Origin: CAZCPB01 sp964500365
GTDB lineage: Bacteria > Planctomycetota > Phycisphaerae > Phycisphaerales > UBA1924
Assembly (NCBI GenBank): GCA_964500365.1
Contig: CAZCPB010000161.1
Coordinates: forward strand, 1 to 10,046
DNA length: 10,046 nt
Reading direction: 5' to 3'
Part shown: in pieces, positions 1 to 6,540 of the stretch
How positions within the stretch are numbered: position 1 is the first letter of the stretch
Layout of the letters: every line of letters begins with the position of its first letter
Made by a program: the position numbers and the translations under genes
Notes under the pieces: model-generated
Database searches by the model: none
What the model saw: only the letters and a program-made list of their open reading frames with translations
What the model was told of the DNA's origin: nothing

Positions 1-895
1 AGTTGAACGACGCCCCGGACACGACGGGCGCGTTGTTCGCGAACTTGTACGTGCGGAACCACTCGCTGGTCGAGTCCAGCGTGCTGCCCAGGCGCTTCAC
101 GCTGACGAACGAGTCCGACCCGTAGGTCTCGGACTTGAAGACGATGCCCGAGTTGGCGTTGCCGTTGATGAGCTCGGCCTTCACGCCGGTGAGGATGGTC
201 AGCTTGTTGACCGCGGTGACCACGGCCGCGAGGGACTGGCCCGAGGTGATCGTCACCTCCTGCACGCCGCGGTTGCCGGTCACCTGGAGCGTGACGGTGG
301 ACAGGGTCACGCCCGGCGGCGTGGAGGCGCCGTTGTAGTAGAGCGCGCCGGTCTGGGCCGAGGCGACCACGTCCACGTCGACCTGGAGGGACTGGGCGCC
401 GATGAAGCTGGCGTTGGTCACCTGGGCGCGGCTGATGGCGCTGGTCGCCAGGCCGCTGAGGCGGTAGTCGAGGTTGCCGTTGAGCAGCTTGAGCCCGCCG
501 AAGCTGGCGGTGTTTGAGATGCGGGTGATCGAGTCGATCGCCGAGTCGATCTGGAGCTGGTTGGCGTCGCGCTCGTCCTTGGAGTTGGCGCCGGTGTTGG
601 CCGACTCGACGAGCAGGCTCTTGATCGAGTTCAGGAGGTCGTTGATCTCGCTCAGCGAGGCTTCGGCGGTCGCGATGACCGCCGAGGCGCGCTCGGAGTT
701 CTTGATCCCCTGGCTCACGCCGTTGATGTCGGTGCGGAGCCGCTCGGAGATGATGAGCCCCGCGGGGTCGTCCGACCCGCGGTTGATGCGCAGGCCCGTC
801 GAGAGCCGCTCCAGCCGGAGCTGCAGCTCCTTCTGCGTCTTGGACAGGTGCGACTGGGCGATCAGGCTCGGGACGTTGCTGTTGATCCGGGACAT
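1..895 (-). CDS. fliC: Flagellin, filament subunit (3' end beyond window)
   Basis: Structural subunit of the flagellar filament, exported by the flagellar type III apparatus. 298 residues are visible from the ATG at 895; the C-terminal D1/D0 part lies beyond the left edge. The start MSRINSNVPSLIAQSHLSKT is a typical flagellin D0 helix. It is followed by the family signature LSTGLRINRGSDDPAGLIIS (residues 31-50) and a long D1 helical region to about residue 140, ending in SFGGLKLLNG. Residues about 200-270 resemble the beta-rich hook-IN module found in the variable region of many flagellins. The SD GGAGG (902-906) sits 6 bases before the ATG, inside a hairpin. The gene is last in a minus-strand series, directly after csrA, which fits control by CsrA and FliW. 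Family identity is clear; whether this is the main or only flagellin cannot be seen here. Confidence 0.96.
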   Translation of the reverse strand, partial: MSRINSNVPSLIAQSHLSKTQKELQLRLERLSTGLRINRGSDDPAGLIISERLRTDINGVSQGIKNSERASAVIATAEASLSEINDLLNSIKSLLVESANTGANSKDERDANQLQIDSAIDSITRISNTASFGGLKLLNGNLDYRLSGLATSAISRAQVTNASFIGAQSLQVDVDVVASAQTGALYYNGASTPPGVTLSTVTLQVTGNRGVQEVTITSGQSLAAVVTAVNKLTILTGVKAELINGNANSGIVFKSETYGSDSFVSVKRLGSTLDSTSEWFRTYKFANNAPVVSGASFN

Positions 896-896
896 G

Positions 897-914
897 GCAA
901 TCCTCCGTGATTGC
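897..914 (-). promoter_or_regulatory. Predicted CsrA-binding hairpin over the flagellin ribosome binding site
   Basis: On the minus strand the sequence GCAATCACGGAGGATTGC forms a perfect 6-bp stem (GCAATC with GATTGC) and a six-base loop ACGGAG, ending one base before the flagellin ATG. The loop contains ACGGA, matching the ANGGA core that CsrA recognises best when held in a hairpin loop, and the SD GGAGG overlaps the loop and the 3' arm. Bound CsrA would block ribosome entry. In Bacillus subtilis CsrA represses hag this way and FliW relieves it (established). That the same holds here is inferred from the hairpin plus the adjoining csrA and fliW genes. Confidence 0.65.
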
Positions 915-959
915 GATGAGCGTCGTCGGTGGCTCGTCGTGCCGTGGTCGTGGGGGTGC

Positions 960-1319
960 TCAGGCGGTGCGCGGGGCCGGCTCGCCGGCGCGGCGGGGGG
1001 GGATGACGGGCTCGATCGCCCCGGGGGCCGTGCCCGCGGCGAGCCTCCCGGCCCGGGCCTGCGTCCGCAGGCGCGCCGGCCCGGGTGAGATCGCCGGGCC
1101 GAGCCGCCCCAGGTCGGCCTTGCCCAGGGTCGCCGCGTGCTCGGCGGCCTGCTGGTTCTCGCGCCGGATCGCCTCGTACACCTCCTTGCGGTGGACGGCG
1201 ATCCGGGTCGGTGCGGTGATACCGAGGCGCACCTTGTCGCCCCGGATGTCGACGATCGTGATCTCGATCTCGTCGCCGATCATGATGGTCTCGTCGCGCT
1301 GGCGTGACAGGACGAGCAT
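960..1319 (-). CDS. csrA: CsrA post-transcriptional regulator with long C-terminal tail
   Basis: RNA-binding global regulator that, as a homodimer, binds GGA-containing mRNA leaders and usually represses translation. Residues 1-58 match the whole CsrA fold: MLVLSRQRDETIMIGDEIEI at the start, then VRLGITAP, and AVHRKEVYEAIRREN with the RNA-contacting Arg44 and with Asn55, a position I recall as important for FliW interaction in B. subtilis. The protein has 119 residues, against about 60-75 for most CsrA proteins. The extra residues, from about 65 on, are rich in Ala, Pro, Gly and Arg and look disordered. A run of eight C (minus strand; G at 995-1002) lies 12 codons before the stop. The start is well supported by AAGGAG (1328-1333), 8 bases upstream. 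Lying between fliW and flagellin, it most likely acts in flagellin homeostasis. The core is certain; the tail's role is unknown. Confidence 0.95.
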   Translation of the reverse strand: MLVLSRQRDETIMIGDEIEITIVDIRGDKVRLGITAPTRIAVHRKEVYEAIRRENQQAAEHAATLGKADLGRLGPAISPGPARLRTQARAGRLAAGTAPGAIEPVIPPRRAGEPAPRTA

Positions 1320-1322
1320 GTT

Positions 1323-1338
1323 CGAGTCTCCTTCCTCG
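1323..1338 (-). promoter_or_regulatory. Possible CsrA autoregulatory hairpin over the csrA ribosome binding site
   Basis: On the minus strand CGAGGAAGGAGACTCG can form a 4-bp stem (CGAG with CTCG) with an eight-base loop GAAGGAGA. The loop holds both the csrA SD (AAGGAG) and an ANGGA motif (AAGGA), 3 bases before the ATG. Autorepression by CsrA is known in Escherichia coli. The stem is short, and a good SD contains GGA by default, so this is a tentative call. Confidence 0.35.
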
Positions 1339-1431
1339 GGCCGGGCGCGGAGGCGCTCTGCGTGCGCCTCGACACCCCCGGTCGCCCTGAGCGTCCGTGC
1401 GGGCAGGTGAGGGTCAAACGAAACGGGATGC

Positions 1432-1449
1432 GCCGCCGCGACCGGCGGC
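1432..1449 (-). terminator. Hairpin abutting the fliW stop codon
   Basis: A perfect 7-bp stem with a four-base loop (minus strand GCCGCCG, GTCG, CGGCGGC) starts at the base after the fliW TGA (1450-1452). The bases after it contain GTTTCGTTT but no uninterrupted T run, so it is at best a weak or partial terminator. It could instead mark an RNA processing or stability point between fliW and csrA. The rest of the 130-base fliW-csrA gap shows no promoter I could recognise. Confidence 0.3.
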
Positions 1450-1899
1450 TCAGGCCGAGGCGGCCTGTCGGACCGTCGGCGCGACCTTGACGAGCGGGTG
1501 GCGGGTGTGCCACTTCTTCTCGGCCAGGACCATCTGCTCGCCCGTCCGCGTGAGCGTGTTGATGACCAGGGGGCCCTGCAGATTCCCCGTCAGGGTCTGG
1601 TCCACCTTGTTGACGACGACGAAGACCTGGGCGTCGTCGAGCTTGTTGAGCTTGAGCTCGACCATCTGCTCCGGCCGGACCGGCACGGAATAGTCGGGCA
1701 CGAACATGCTGGGGTCCGTCACCACGAACGCCAGGCCCGGCTCGTCGACCGACTGAAGCCAGAAGAAGCACGCGTCCTCGCCCGGCTCCAGCAGGCAGAA
1801 CCGCGTGTGGGTCGAGAAGCCCAGAAGCCCCTTCGGGAACGTGATCACGCGGTCCTCCGCGATGTCGATCACGCCGAAACGTGTGGTCCGCACTTCCAT
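1450..1899 (-). CDS. fliW: FliW flagellar assembly factor, CsrA antagonist
   Basis: FliW binds CsrA and relieves its repression of flagellin mRNA; free flagellin competes for FliW, so flagellin synthesis follows its export (established in B. subtilis). The 149-residue product starts MEVRTTRFGVIDI and carries the FliW core VITFPKGLLGF (about residues 19-29), then FFWLQSVDEPGLAFVVTDP and the later GPLVINTLTRTGEQMVL. Length is normal for the family. I chose the ATG at 1899 because GGAG (1906-1909) lies 6 bases upstream and the protein then starts at the conserved domain. An in-frame GTG at 1929 would add ten residues without family support. It lies just upstream of csrA and flagellin, so all three members of the switch are adjacent. 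Confidence 0.94.
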   Translation of the reverse strand: MEVRTTRFGVIDIAEDRVITFPKGLLGFSTHTRFCLLEPGEDACFFWLQSVDEPGLAFVVTDPSMFVPDYSVPVRPEQMVELKLNKLDDAQVFVVVNKVDQTLTGNLQGPLVINTLTRTGEQMVLAEKKWHTRHPLVKVAPTVRQAASA

Positions 1900-1939
1900 G
1901 GTGCGCTCCAGATTCCTCGGCCCCGCCACGGATCGACTC

Positions 1940-1958
1940 CCCGGGCTCCCTGCCCGGG
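1940..1958 (-). promoter_or_regulatory. fliW leader hairpin with AGGGA loop
   Basis: On the minus strand CCCGGGC and GCCCGGG form a perfect 7-bp stem around a five-base loop AGGGA, about 40 bases upstream of the fliW ATG. AGGGA fits the ANGGA pattern recognised by CsrA, so feedback of CsrA on fliW translation or message stability is possible. Such stems also arise readily in GC-rich DNA, and no experimental parallel is claimed. Confidence 0.25.
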
Positions 1959-1975
1959 CGACGTCCTGTCACCTT

Positions 1976-2004
1976 GCCGCCGGCGTGGCCGGGACGCCGG
2001 CGGC
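1976..2004 (-). terminator. Strong 11-bp hairpin between flgL and fliW
   Basis: A perfect 11-bp inverted repeat (arm GCCGCCGGCGT) with a seven-base loop lies in the 166-base flgL-fliW gap. It is the most stable-looking structure in the window. The minus strand continues AAGGTGACAGG with no T run, so a standard intrinsic terminator is not supported. It may reduce read-through, protect the flgL mRNA 3' end or be a processing site that sets different levels for the upstream and downstream genes. Confidence 0.4.
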
Positions 2005-2021
2005 GATTCGATCCAAACCTT

Positions 2022-2045
2022 GCCGCGGGGCTTCCGCCCGGCGGC
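2022..2045 (-). other. Second hairpin downstream of flgL
   Basis: On the minus strand, about 20 bases after the flgL TAG, GCCGC/GCGGC (5 bp) and GGGC/GCCC (4 bp) stack across a single C-C mismatch around a GGAA tetraloop. With the hairpins at 1976-2004 and 1940-1958 it makes the flgL-fliW gap a run of three stems. No T run follows. A role in 3'-end protection or attenuation is inference only. Confidence 0.3.
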
Positions 2046-2065
2046 CGGTATCCGAGCCCCCCGCG

Positions 2066-4126
2066 CTACGCGAGGAAGTCCAGCAGCGACTGCGACAGCC
2101 TCGCCCCGACCTGCATGCCGGCCGTGAGCTGGTTCTGGAGCAGCGAGAACCGCGTGGCCGCTTCCGCGAAGTCAACGTCCTGGAGCTGGCTGCGCACCTG
2201 CTTGTCCACGATGGTCCGGTCCTGCTGGTGGGTGTCCGCGAAATCGACCCGCTGGGAGTACCCGCCGACCAGCGCCCGCGTCTGGGCGAGCAGATCGACG
2301 GTCGTCCCGAGACGCTCTTGAGCAACGCCGATGCCAAACGTGTCGTCGGCCTCGAGGGCGTCGCGCAGGTCGATCAGGTCGCTGAACAGGCCGTCCACGC
2401 GCACCTTTGCGCGGTCCTCGGCCACCAAAGCTGCGCCAGACGGGTAGTACGTTGCCTTCGTGAAGCCCAGGTGCTCGGCCGCCGGTGAGTTGTTCCGGGC
2501 CGTCACTGTGATCGGCTGCGCGAACGACGCGGTCTGGTTCAGCGTCAGCCCGTTCACCCCGTTGGCCAGGCCGGCGACCAGTGAGTTGGCGGGCAGCCCC
2601 GCCGCGGCGAGCTGCGTCGAGGCCTGGGCGTTGATCGCGTCGATGACGGTCTGAACCGAAACAGCGTCCTGGGGCTTGAGGTCGATCGAGATCTGCGTCT
2701 GGGCGGCGTTCCCGAGCGTGATCACAAAGTCGACGTTCCGGGCGGGGTCGGGGAGGCCGGTCACCGGGTCCTTTGCCCCGTCCACGATCCCCACGCCCCG
2801 TCCGAAGTTGAAATCCGCGAGCAGCGTTGCCGCGGAGAGGCTCCGGATGCCGAGGCGGGTAGCCGTAGAGTTCGACCCCGGGACCTCTTCGATGGAGAGG
2901 GCCCCTTTCTCCCCTGTCGCCAGTTCGCTGTACACGTCGATCCCGGTCCCCGCGCTGTTGACCCGCACGCGGACGCCCAGGCCGGTGCTCTCGATGGCGT
3001 TCTTGATGTCCTCGAGCGTCTGTGCCCCCGACAAGTCCACGGTCGCGGCACCCGAGCCATTCTTGACGACGATCGACCCCAGCGACCCGGACACGCCGGC
3101 GAGGGATGAGATCGGCGAGAGCCAGGAAAGTCGCGGTCGGGTGTCCAGGCCGGTGCCGGAACCGGGGACGAAGAGCATCGGAGCGGTGGGTGAGGCGAGC
3201 CCGAGGTCCTGGGCGGTTGTCCCCGTCCCGATGTCCCTGAACTCGAGCTGGTTCGGCCCCGCGGCAACATCGATGGTCAGGGCGCCGCCGGCGAACGAGA
3301 CCCCTCCCGTCCCGAGGATCGTCACCGAGTTGTCGGTCTCGTAGGTGCGGATCGCGCTCGTCAGCGCGTTCACCACGTCCTGGACCGTGTCCGCGTGGGA
3401 GAGGTCGACGGTGGTCAGCGGCCCGCCGTTGAAGCTGAACTGGATCGACCCCTCGGCGATGCCGAGGGAGCGGGCCCCGGCGAGTTCGTCGAGGCGCGTG
3501 GACAGCGTGAGCGAAGGGTTCAGGTCCACGCTCCCGCGCACGCGGGCGCTGGTCCCGCCGAGGCCCGGCGTGTTGCCCAGTGTGATGGGCACGTTCTGGG
3601 CGAGGCCGAGCTCGGTGATCAGCCCGCCGCCCTGGCCGGCGTACCTGTAGCCTCCGAGAAGCTCCTCGTACGGCTGCTTCCCGGGCGTCTGACCGCCGAA
3701 GATGTAGCCCGCCACGCCGGTGCGGTTGCTCGAGTTGAAGAGACTGTTGATCAGCGACTGCACGACCACGGCCTGCCCGGCGCGTGTCGAGGCGTCGGCC
3801 GGGACGCCGACCTGCTCGCTGGCGATCGACCGGGCCTCCTGCCCTGTGTTGCCGATCTCCTCGAGCGCCTTGTCGATGATGTTGAGCGACGCGGTGGCGT
3901 GCTGGATGTTGCGCGCCAGCTGGTCGGAGCGGTCGATGCGGTTGTTGAGTTCGAGGATCGTCGCGGCCTTCACGGCGTCGTCCGAGACTTGGTTGACGGC
4001 TCGGCCCGTGGCGAGCTGGTTCTGGATCCGCAGCATCGCGATGTTGCTGCGGGTCAGGTTCGACAGCACGATCTGCGAGCTCAGCAGGTTCGGCACGCGC
4101 CCGAGGTTGGAGGGGATGAAGGTCAT
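2066..4126 (-). CDS. flgL: FlgL hook-filament junction protein, enlarged
   Basis: FlgL (HAP3) forms the last ring of the hook-filament junction, onto which flagellin polymerises; it is exported with the help of FlgN. The ATG at 4126 gives 686 residues, about twice the roughly 320 of E. coli FlgL. The N-terminal flagellin-like D0/D1 helices (about 10-145) include IQNQLATGRAVNQVSDDAVK and end in the FlgL-like YIFGGQTPGKQPYE. The C-terminal helix (about 565-686) ends LQNQLTAGMQVGARLSQSLL. Between them lie three segments (about 226-314, 349-430 and 465-557) that each resemble a hook-IN module: beta strands, a D-T-hydrophobic-D/N-A-I/L helix (DTVQDVVNAL, TLEDIKNAIE, VQTVIDAINA), then more strands ending in LGxxS/T. 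The start follows flgK by 20 bases with no clear SD, so coupling to flgK is likely. The C terminus and position after flgK argue for FlgL over a second flagellin. Confidence 0.93.
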   Translation of the reverse strand: MTFIPSNLGRVPNLLSSQIVLSNLTRSNIAMLRIQNQLATGRAVNQVSDDAVKAATILELNNRIDRSDQLARNIQHATASLNIIDKALEEIGNTGQEARSIASEQVGVPADASTRAGQAVVVQSLINSLFNSSNRTGVAGYIFGGQTPGKQPYEELLGGYRYAGQGGGLITELGLAQNVPITLGNTPGLGGTSARVRGSVDLNPSLTLSTRLDELAGARSLGIAEGSIQFSFNGGPLTTVDLSHADTVQDVVNALTSAIRTYETDNSVTILGTGGVSFAGGALTIDVAAGPNQLEFRDIGTGTTAQDLGLASPTAPMLFVPGSGTGLDTRPRLSWLSPISSLAGVSGSLGSIVVKNGSGAATVDLSGAQTLEDIKNAIESTGLGVRVRVNSAGTGIDVYSELATGEKGALSIEEVPGSNSTATRLGIRSLSAATLLADFNFGRGVGIVDGAKDPVTGLPDPARNVDFVITLGNAAQTQISIDLKPQDAVSVQTVIDAINAQASTQLAAAGLPANSLVAGLANGVNGLTLNQTASFAQPITVTARNNSPAAEHLGFTKATYYPSGAALVAEDRAKVRVDGLFSDLIDLRDALEADDTFGIGVAQERLGTTVDLLAQTRALVGGYSQRVDFADTHQQDRTIVDKQVRSQLQDVDFAEAATRFSLLQNQLTAGMQVGARLSQSLLDFLA

Positions 4127-4146
4127 GGGGTCTGTGAGAGGTGTTT

Positions 4147-5886
4147 CTACACCAGGGCCATCAGCGTCTGCGTCATCTCCTGCGCGATCGAGATCAGCCT
4201 TGCCGCGCCCTGGTACTGCTGCTGGTAGCTGATCAGGTTGACGGCCTCTTCGTCGGTGCTCACGCCGCTGACGGCGGCGCGCTGGGCTTCGAGGCTGTCC
4301 TTGACGATGCCGGTCGAGACGGCGCGGTCCGACGCGGCCTGGGCCGTCAGGCCGACGACCTGGACCGCGTCGGACCACGCCGACCTGACGCTGCGCCCGG
4401 CCAGCGCCGCGAGCGGCACGTCCTGCAGCGAAACGACCTGCGACGCCGTCCCGTTCTCGACAAACGAGCCGCCCACCAACCGGCCGGTCAGCAGGAGCGA
4501 TGGGTCCGCGAGCAGGTCCTGGCGCACCCCGATGTCCCGCGCGCCCGTGCCGGTGAAGTAGGCGTTCATGCCGAGCACGGCCAGCACGCCCGACGAGTCG
4601 TCGGCGAAGCTGAACTCGAAGCCGTCGTCGGCGCGGACGTCGAGCCGCCCCTCGGCGTCGAACGTCGCGGTCAGCCCCGGCACGGCGTCGAGCGCCGCCC
4701 GGATCTGCTCCGGCGTCGTGTCGTCCGCGGTGCCCGCGGCGCCGCTCGCGGTGATGCCGTCGAGATCGACGTTGATGCGGACCGTCTGCGTCGAGCCCGT
4801 CGCGGTCTGCTTCACCTGCACGAGGAACCCGCCGTTGACGGCCTGGAAGGGCAGGTCGGCGAACGTCGTGTTGGCGGGGTCGTTGATCGCGAGCGTGCGG
4901 TGGCCCGTGCCGATCGAGAGCGTGCCCGTCGAGGCCGTCGGGTTCTTCAGGTTCGCGCCCGTCGAGTGCAGCCGGTTCAGCTGGAAGATCAGCTGCGTGG
5001 CCACCGCGTCGAGTTGCTCGATCGTCGCGTCTACCGACGCCGCGCGCCCGTCGAGCGAGGCCCCGAGCTGCCCGGAGCGGATGTCCAGCCGCTCACCCGA
5101 GGCCTTCACGCCGATGTAGACCTCGGTCGAGCCGTCGTCGCCCGTCCGCCGCACGAGCTCGACGCCCCGCGACAGGCCGTTGAGCAGCACCGGCGTCGAG
5201 TGGACGAGGAGGTCCACCATCCCGCCCGGCTGCTCGACCGCCGTGACATCCATGAGCTCGCTGAGCCGGGTGATCAACTGGTCGCGCTGGTCCCGCAGAC
5301 TGCTGGCGACGCCGCCCCCGCCCTCGGCGGCGCTCACCTGACTGTTCAGGTCCGCGATCCGGGCCAGGAGTTCGTCGGCCGCGACCGCCGCCTGCCCGAG
5401 CTGTCGGTCGATCTGAGTGCGCTGCTCGACCAGGTCCGACCGCAGCGTGCGGATGTACGAGGCCAGCGCCTCGCCCTGCTGCACCACGAGTCCCGAGGAC
5501 AGAGACTGGTTCGATTTCTCCGACCACGCGTTGAAGAACGTCGTCAAGTTCGAGGCGAGGTTCTTGTCGCTCAGCCCCCCGACGGTGGTCTCGATCTGCG
5601 ACGCGATGGACGCCTGCCACTGCGCCCCCGCGAAGTCCGAGGTCCCGGACCACAGGCGCGCCTGCAGGGCCGCGTCGATCTGGCGGCGCACCCCCGTGAC
5701 GCTCACGCCCCGGCCGAGGTACGTGCTCGACGAGAGCCGCGAGCCCGCGGCGGGGGACAGATCCAGCAGTTGGCGCGTGTACCCGCGCGTGGCGACGTTG
5801 GCGAGGTTGTTGCCCGTCACCGCGATGCCGAGCTGGCCGGCGGTGAGTGCGGAGCGGCCGATGTCGAAGACGGAGGAAAGGCTCAT
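4147..5886 (-). CDS. flgK: FlgK hook-filament junction protein
   Basis: FlgK (HAP1) forms the first junction ring on the hook tip. The 579-residue protein (E. coli about 547) has the rod/hook N-terminal motif ALTAGQLGIAVTGNNLANVA followed by TRGYTRQ (residues 13-39). A helical domain follows (about 90-215, with FFNAWSEKSNQSLSSG and SLRDQRDQLITRLSELMDV), then a beta-rich middle that contains LPFQAVNGGFLVQV (345-358). The FlgK C terminus is VSTDEEAVNLISYQQQYQGA, then RLISIAQEMTQTLMALV (542-579). The ATG at 5886 starts the family domain directly and follows the flgN stop by ten bases without an SD, suggesting coupled translation. Its chaperone gene lies immediately upstream and its partner flgL immediately downstream. 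No truncation or frameshift is seen. Confidence 0.96.
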   Translation of the reverse strand: MSLSSVFDIGRSALTAGQLGIAVTGNNLANVATRGYTRQLLDLSPAAGSRLSSSTYLGRGVSVTGVRRQIDAALQARLWSGTSDFAGAQWQASIASQIETTVGGLSDKNLASNLTTFFNAWSEKSNQSLSSGLVVQQGEALASYIRTLRSDLVEQRTQIDRQLGQAAVAADELLARIADLNSQVSAAEGGGGVASSLRDQRDQLITRLSELMDVTAVEQPGGMVDLLVHSTPVLLNGLSRGVELVRRTGDDGSTEVYIGVKASGERLDIRSGQLGASLDGRAASVDATIEQLDAVATQLIFQLNRLHSTGANLKNPTASTGTLSIGTGHRTLAINDPANTTFADLPFQAVNGGFLVQVKQTATGSTQTVRINVDLDGITASGAAGTADDTTPEQIRAALDAVPGLTATFDAEGRLDVRADDGFEFSFADDSSGVLAVLGMNAYFTGTGARDIGVRQDLLADPSLLLTGRLVGGSFVENGTASQVVSLQDVPLAALAGRSVRSAWSDAVQVVGLTAQAASDRAVSTGIVKDSLEAQRAAVSGVSTDEEAVNLISYQQQYQGAARLISIAQEMTQTLMALV

Positions 5887-5896
5887 GGTGATGGTT

Positions 5897-6517
5897 TCAG
5901 TGGACGAGATCGACCGCGCACGCCAGCCCCGGCGCCGGCTCGACGAAGCCGCGGCGCCCGTACGTCCCCGCGGCGCTCAGCCGGCGGGCCACGTGCCGCA
6001 TCAGCCCTTCGGTGTGTGCCAGGAGCGAAGCGCTCGCTGCGTGCAGCGTGGAATTGGCCCGGCGCAGCTCGGCGATCAGCGACCGCAGGTGGGCCGCGCG
6101 CTCGACCAGCCCCTCGCGGAACTCCGCGGGCGCCGCCGCGGCGATCTCCCCCAGCGTGAGCGGGCCCGATCGCGGGCGTGCGGGTGACGGAGCCAGCTCG
6201 GGAAGGCGGGCGGCTCGCGCGACGATCTCGCGCCGGTTTTCCTCGAGGGCCGCCACCCGGGTGGCGCAGCGGTGCTGGGCGTTCAGGGCGTCCTGCATCC
6301 CGGGCACGTCCGCGCCCCGCACGCTCTGGCGGTGCGCCCCGACTGCCTTCAGCCATTCGTGGTGGGTCGCGATCAATTGATCGAGGAGCGCGCCCAGGTC
6401 CGGGGCCACCGAGGCGCGGATGCTCTCGAGAGTCTGATGCCGCGCGTCCGCCCCGCCGGGCTCGGTCCCGGGCGTTGGCGGTCGTCGTGTCGTGGGTGTC
6501 GCGGGCTTCCTGCTCAC
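5897..6517 (-). CDS. flgN: FlgN-like chaperone for FlgK and FlgL
   Basis: Probable cytosolic export chaperone that keeps FlgK and FlgL unpolymerised and delivers them to the flagellar export gate. The 206-residue product is almost all helix after a Pro/Thr-rich N terminus. LLDQLIATHHEWLKAV (about 44-59) and ALEENRREIV (90-99) match the paired FlgN helices. LTLGEIA (120-126) and the long helix around LRSLIAELRRANSTLHAASA lead to AGTYGRRG (183-190), like the tyrosine-glycine end of the family. I chose the GTG at 6517 because GGAG (6524-6527) lies 6 bases upstream. A TTG at 6544, overlapping the flgJ stop, would add nine residues. FlgN sequences diverge strongly, so the call leans on helix pattern and on position just before flgK and flgL. 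It is somewhat longer than the usual 140-160 residues because of the N-terminal tail. Confidence 0.75.
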   Translation of the reverse strand: MSRKPATPTTRRPPTPGTEPGGADARHQTLESIRASVAPDLGALLDQLIATHHEWLKAVGAHRQSVRGADVPGMQDALNAQHRCATRVAALEENRREIVARAARLPELAPSPARPRSGPLTLGEIAAAAPAEFREGLVERAAHLRSLIAELRRANSTLHAASASLLAHTEGLMRHVARRLSAAGTYGRRGFVEPAPGLACAVDLVH

Positions 6518-6540
6518 GCGATGCTCCGGGTCGGGCGGGT

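Noticed and set aside
528..552. Short direct repeats of GAGTCGATC in flagellin
   Set aside because: They encode repeated Ile-Asp-Ser within a heptad-like flagellin helix and need no other explanation.
896..959. Separate flagellin-specific (sigma-28-like) promoter in the csrA-flagellin gap
   Set aside because: I could not find TAAA with a GCCGATAA-like element at proper spacing on the minus strand.
1900..1929. Upstream GTG start for fliW at 1929
   Set aside because: The ATG at 1899 has a good SD and starts the conserved domain; the extra ten residues do not look like FliW.
2067..4378. flgL frame extended upstream to 4378
   Set aside because: The extra 84 residues overlap the flgK C-terminal coding region in another frame and have no FlgL character; the ATG at 4126 follows the flgK stop and starts the family domain.
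4141..6159. Long plus-strand open frame of 672 residues opposite flgK
   Set aside because: Arg/Gly/Ala/Asp-rich translation with no recognisable domain, opposite a clear flgK; long antisense frames are expected in GC-rich DNA.
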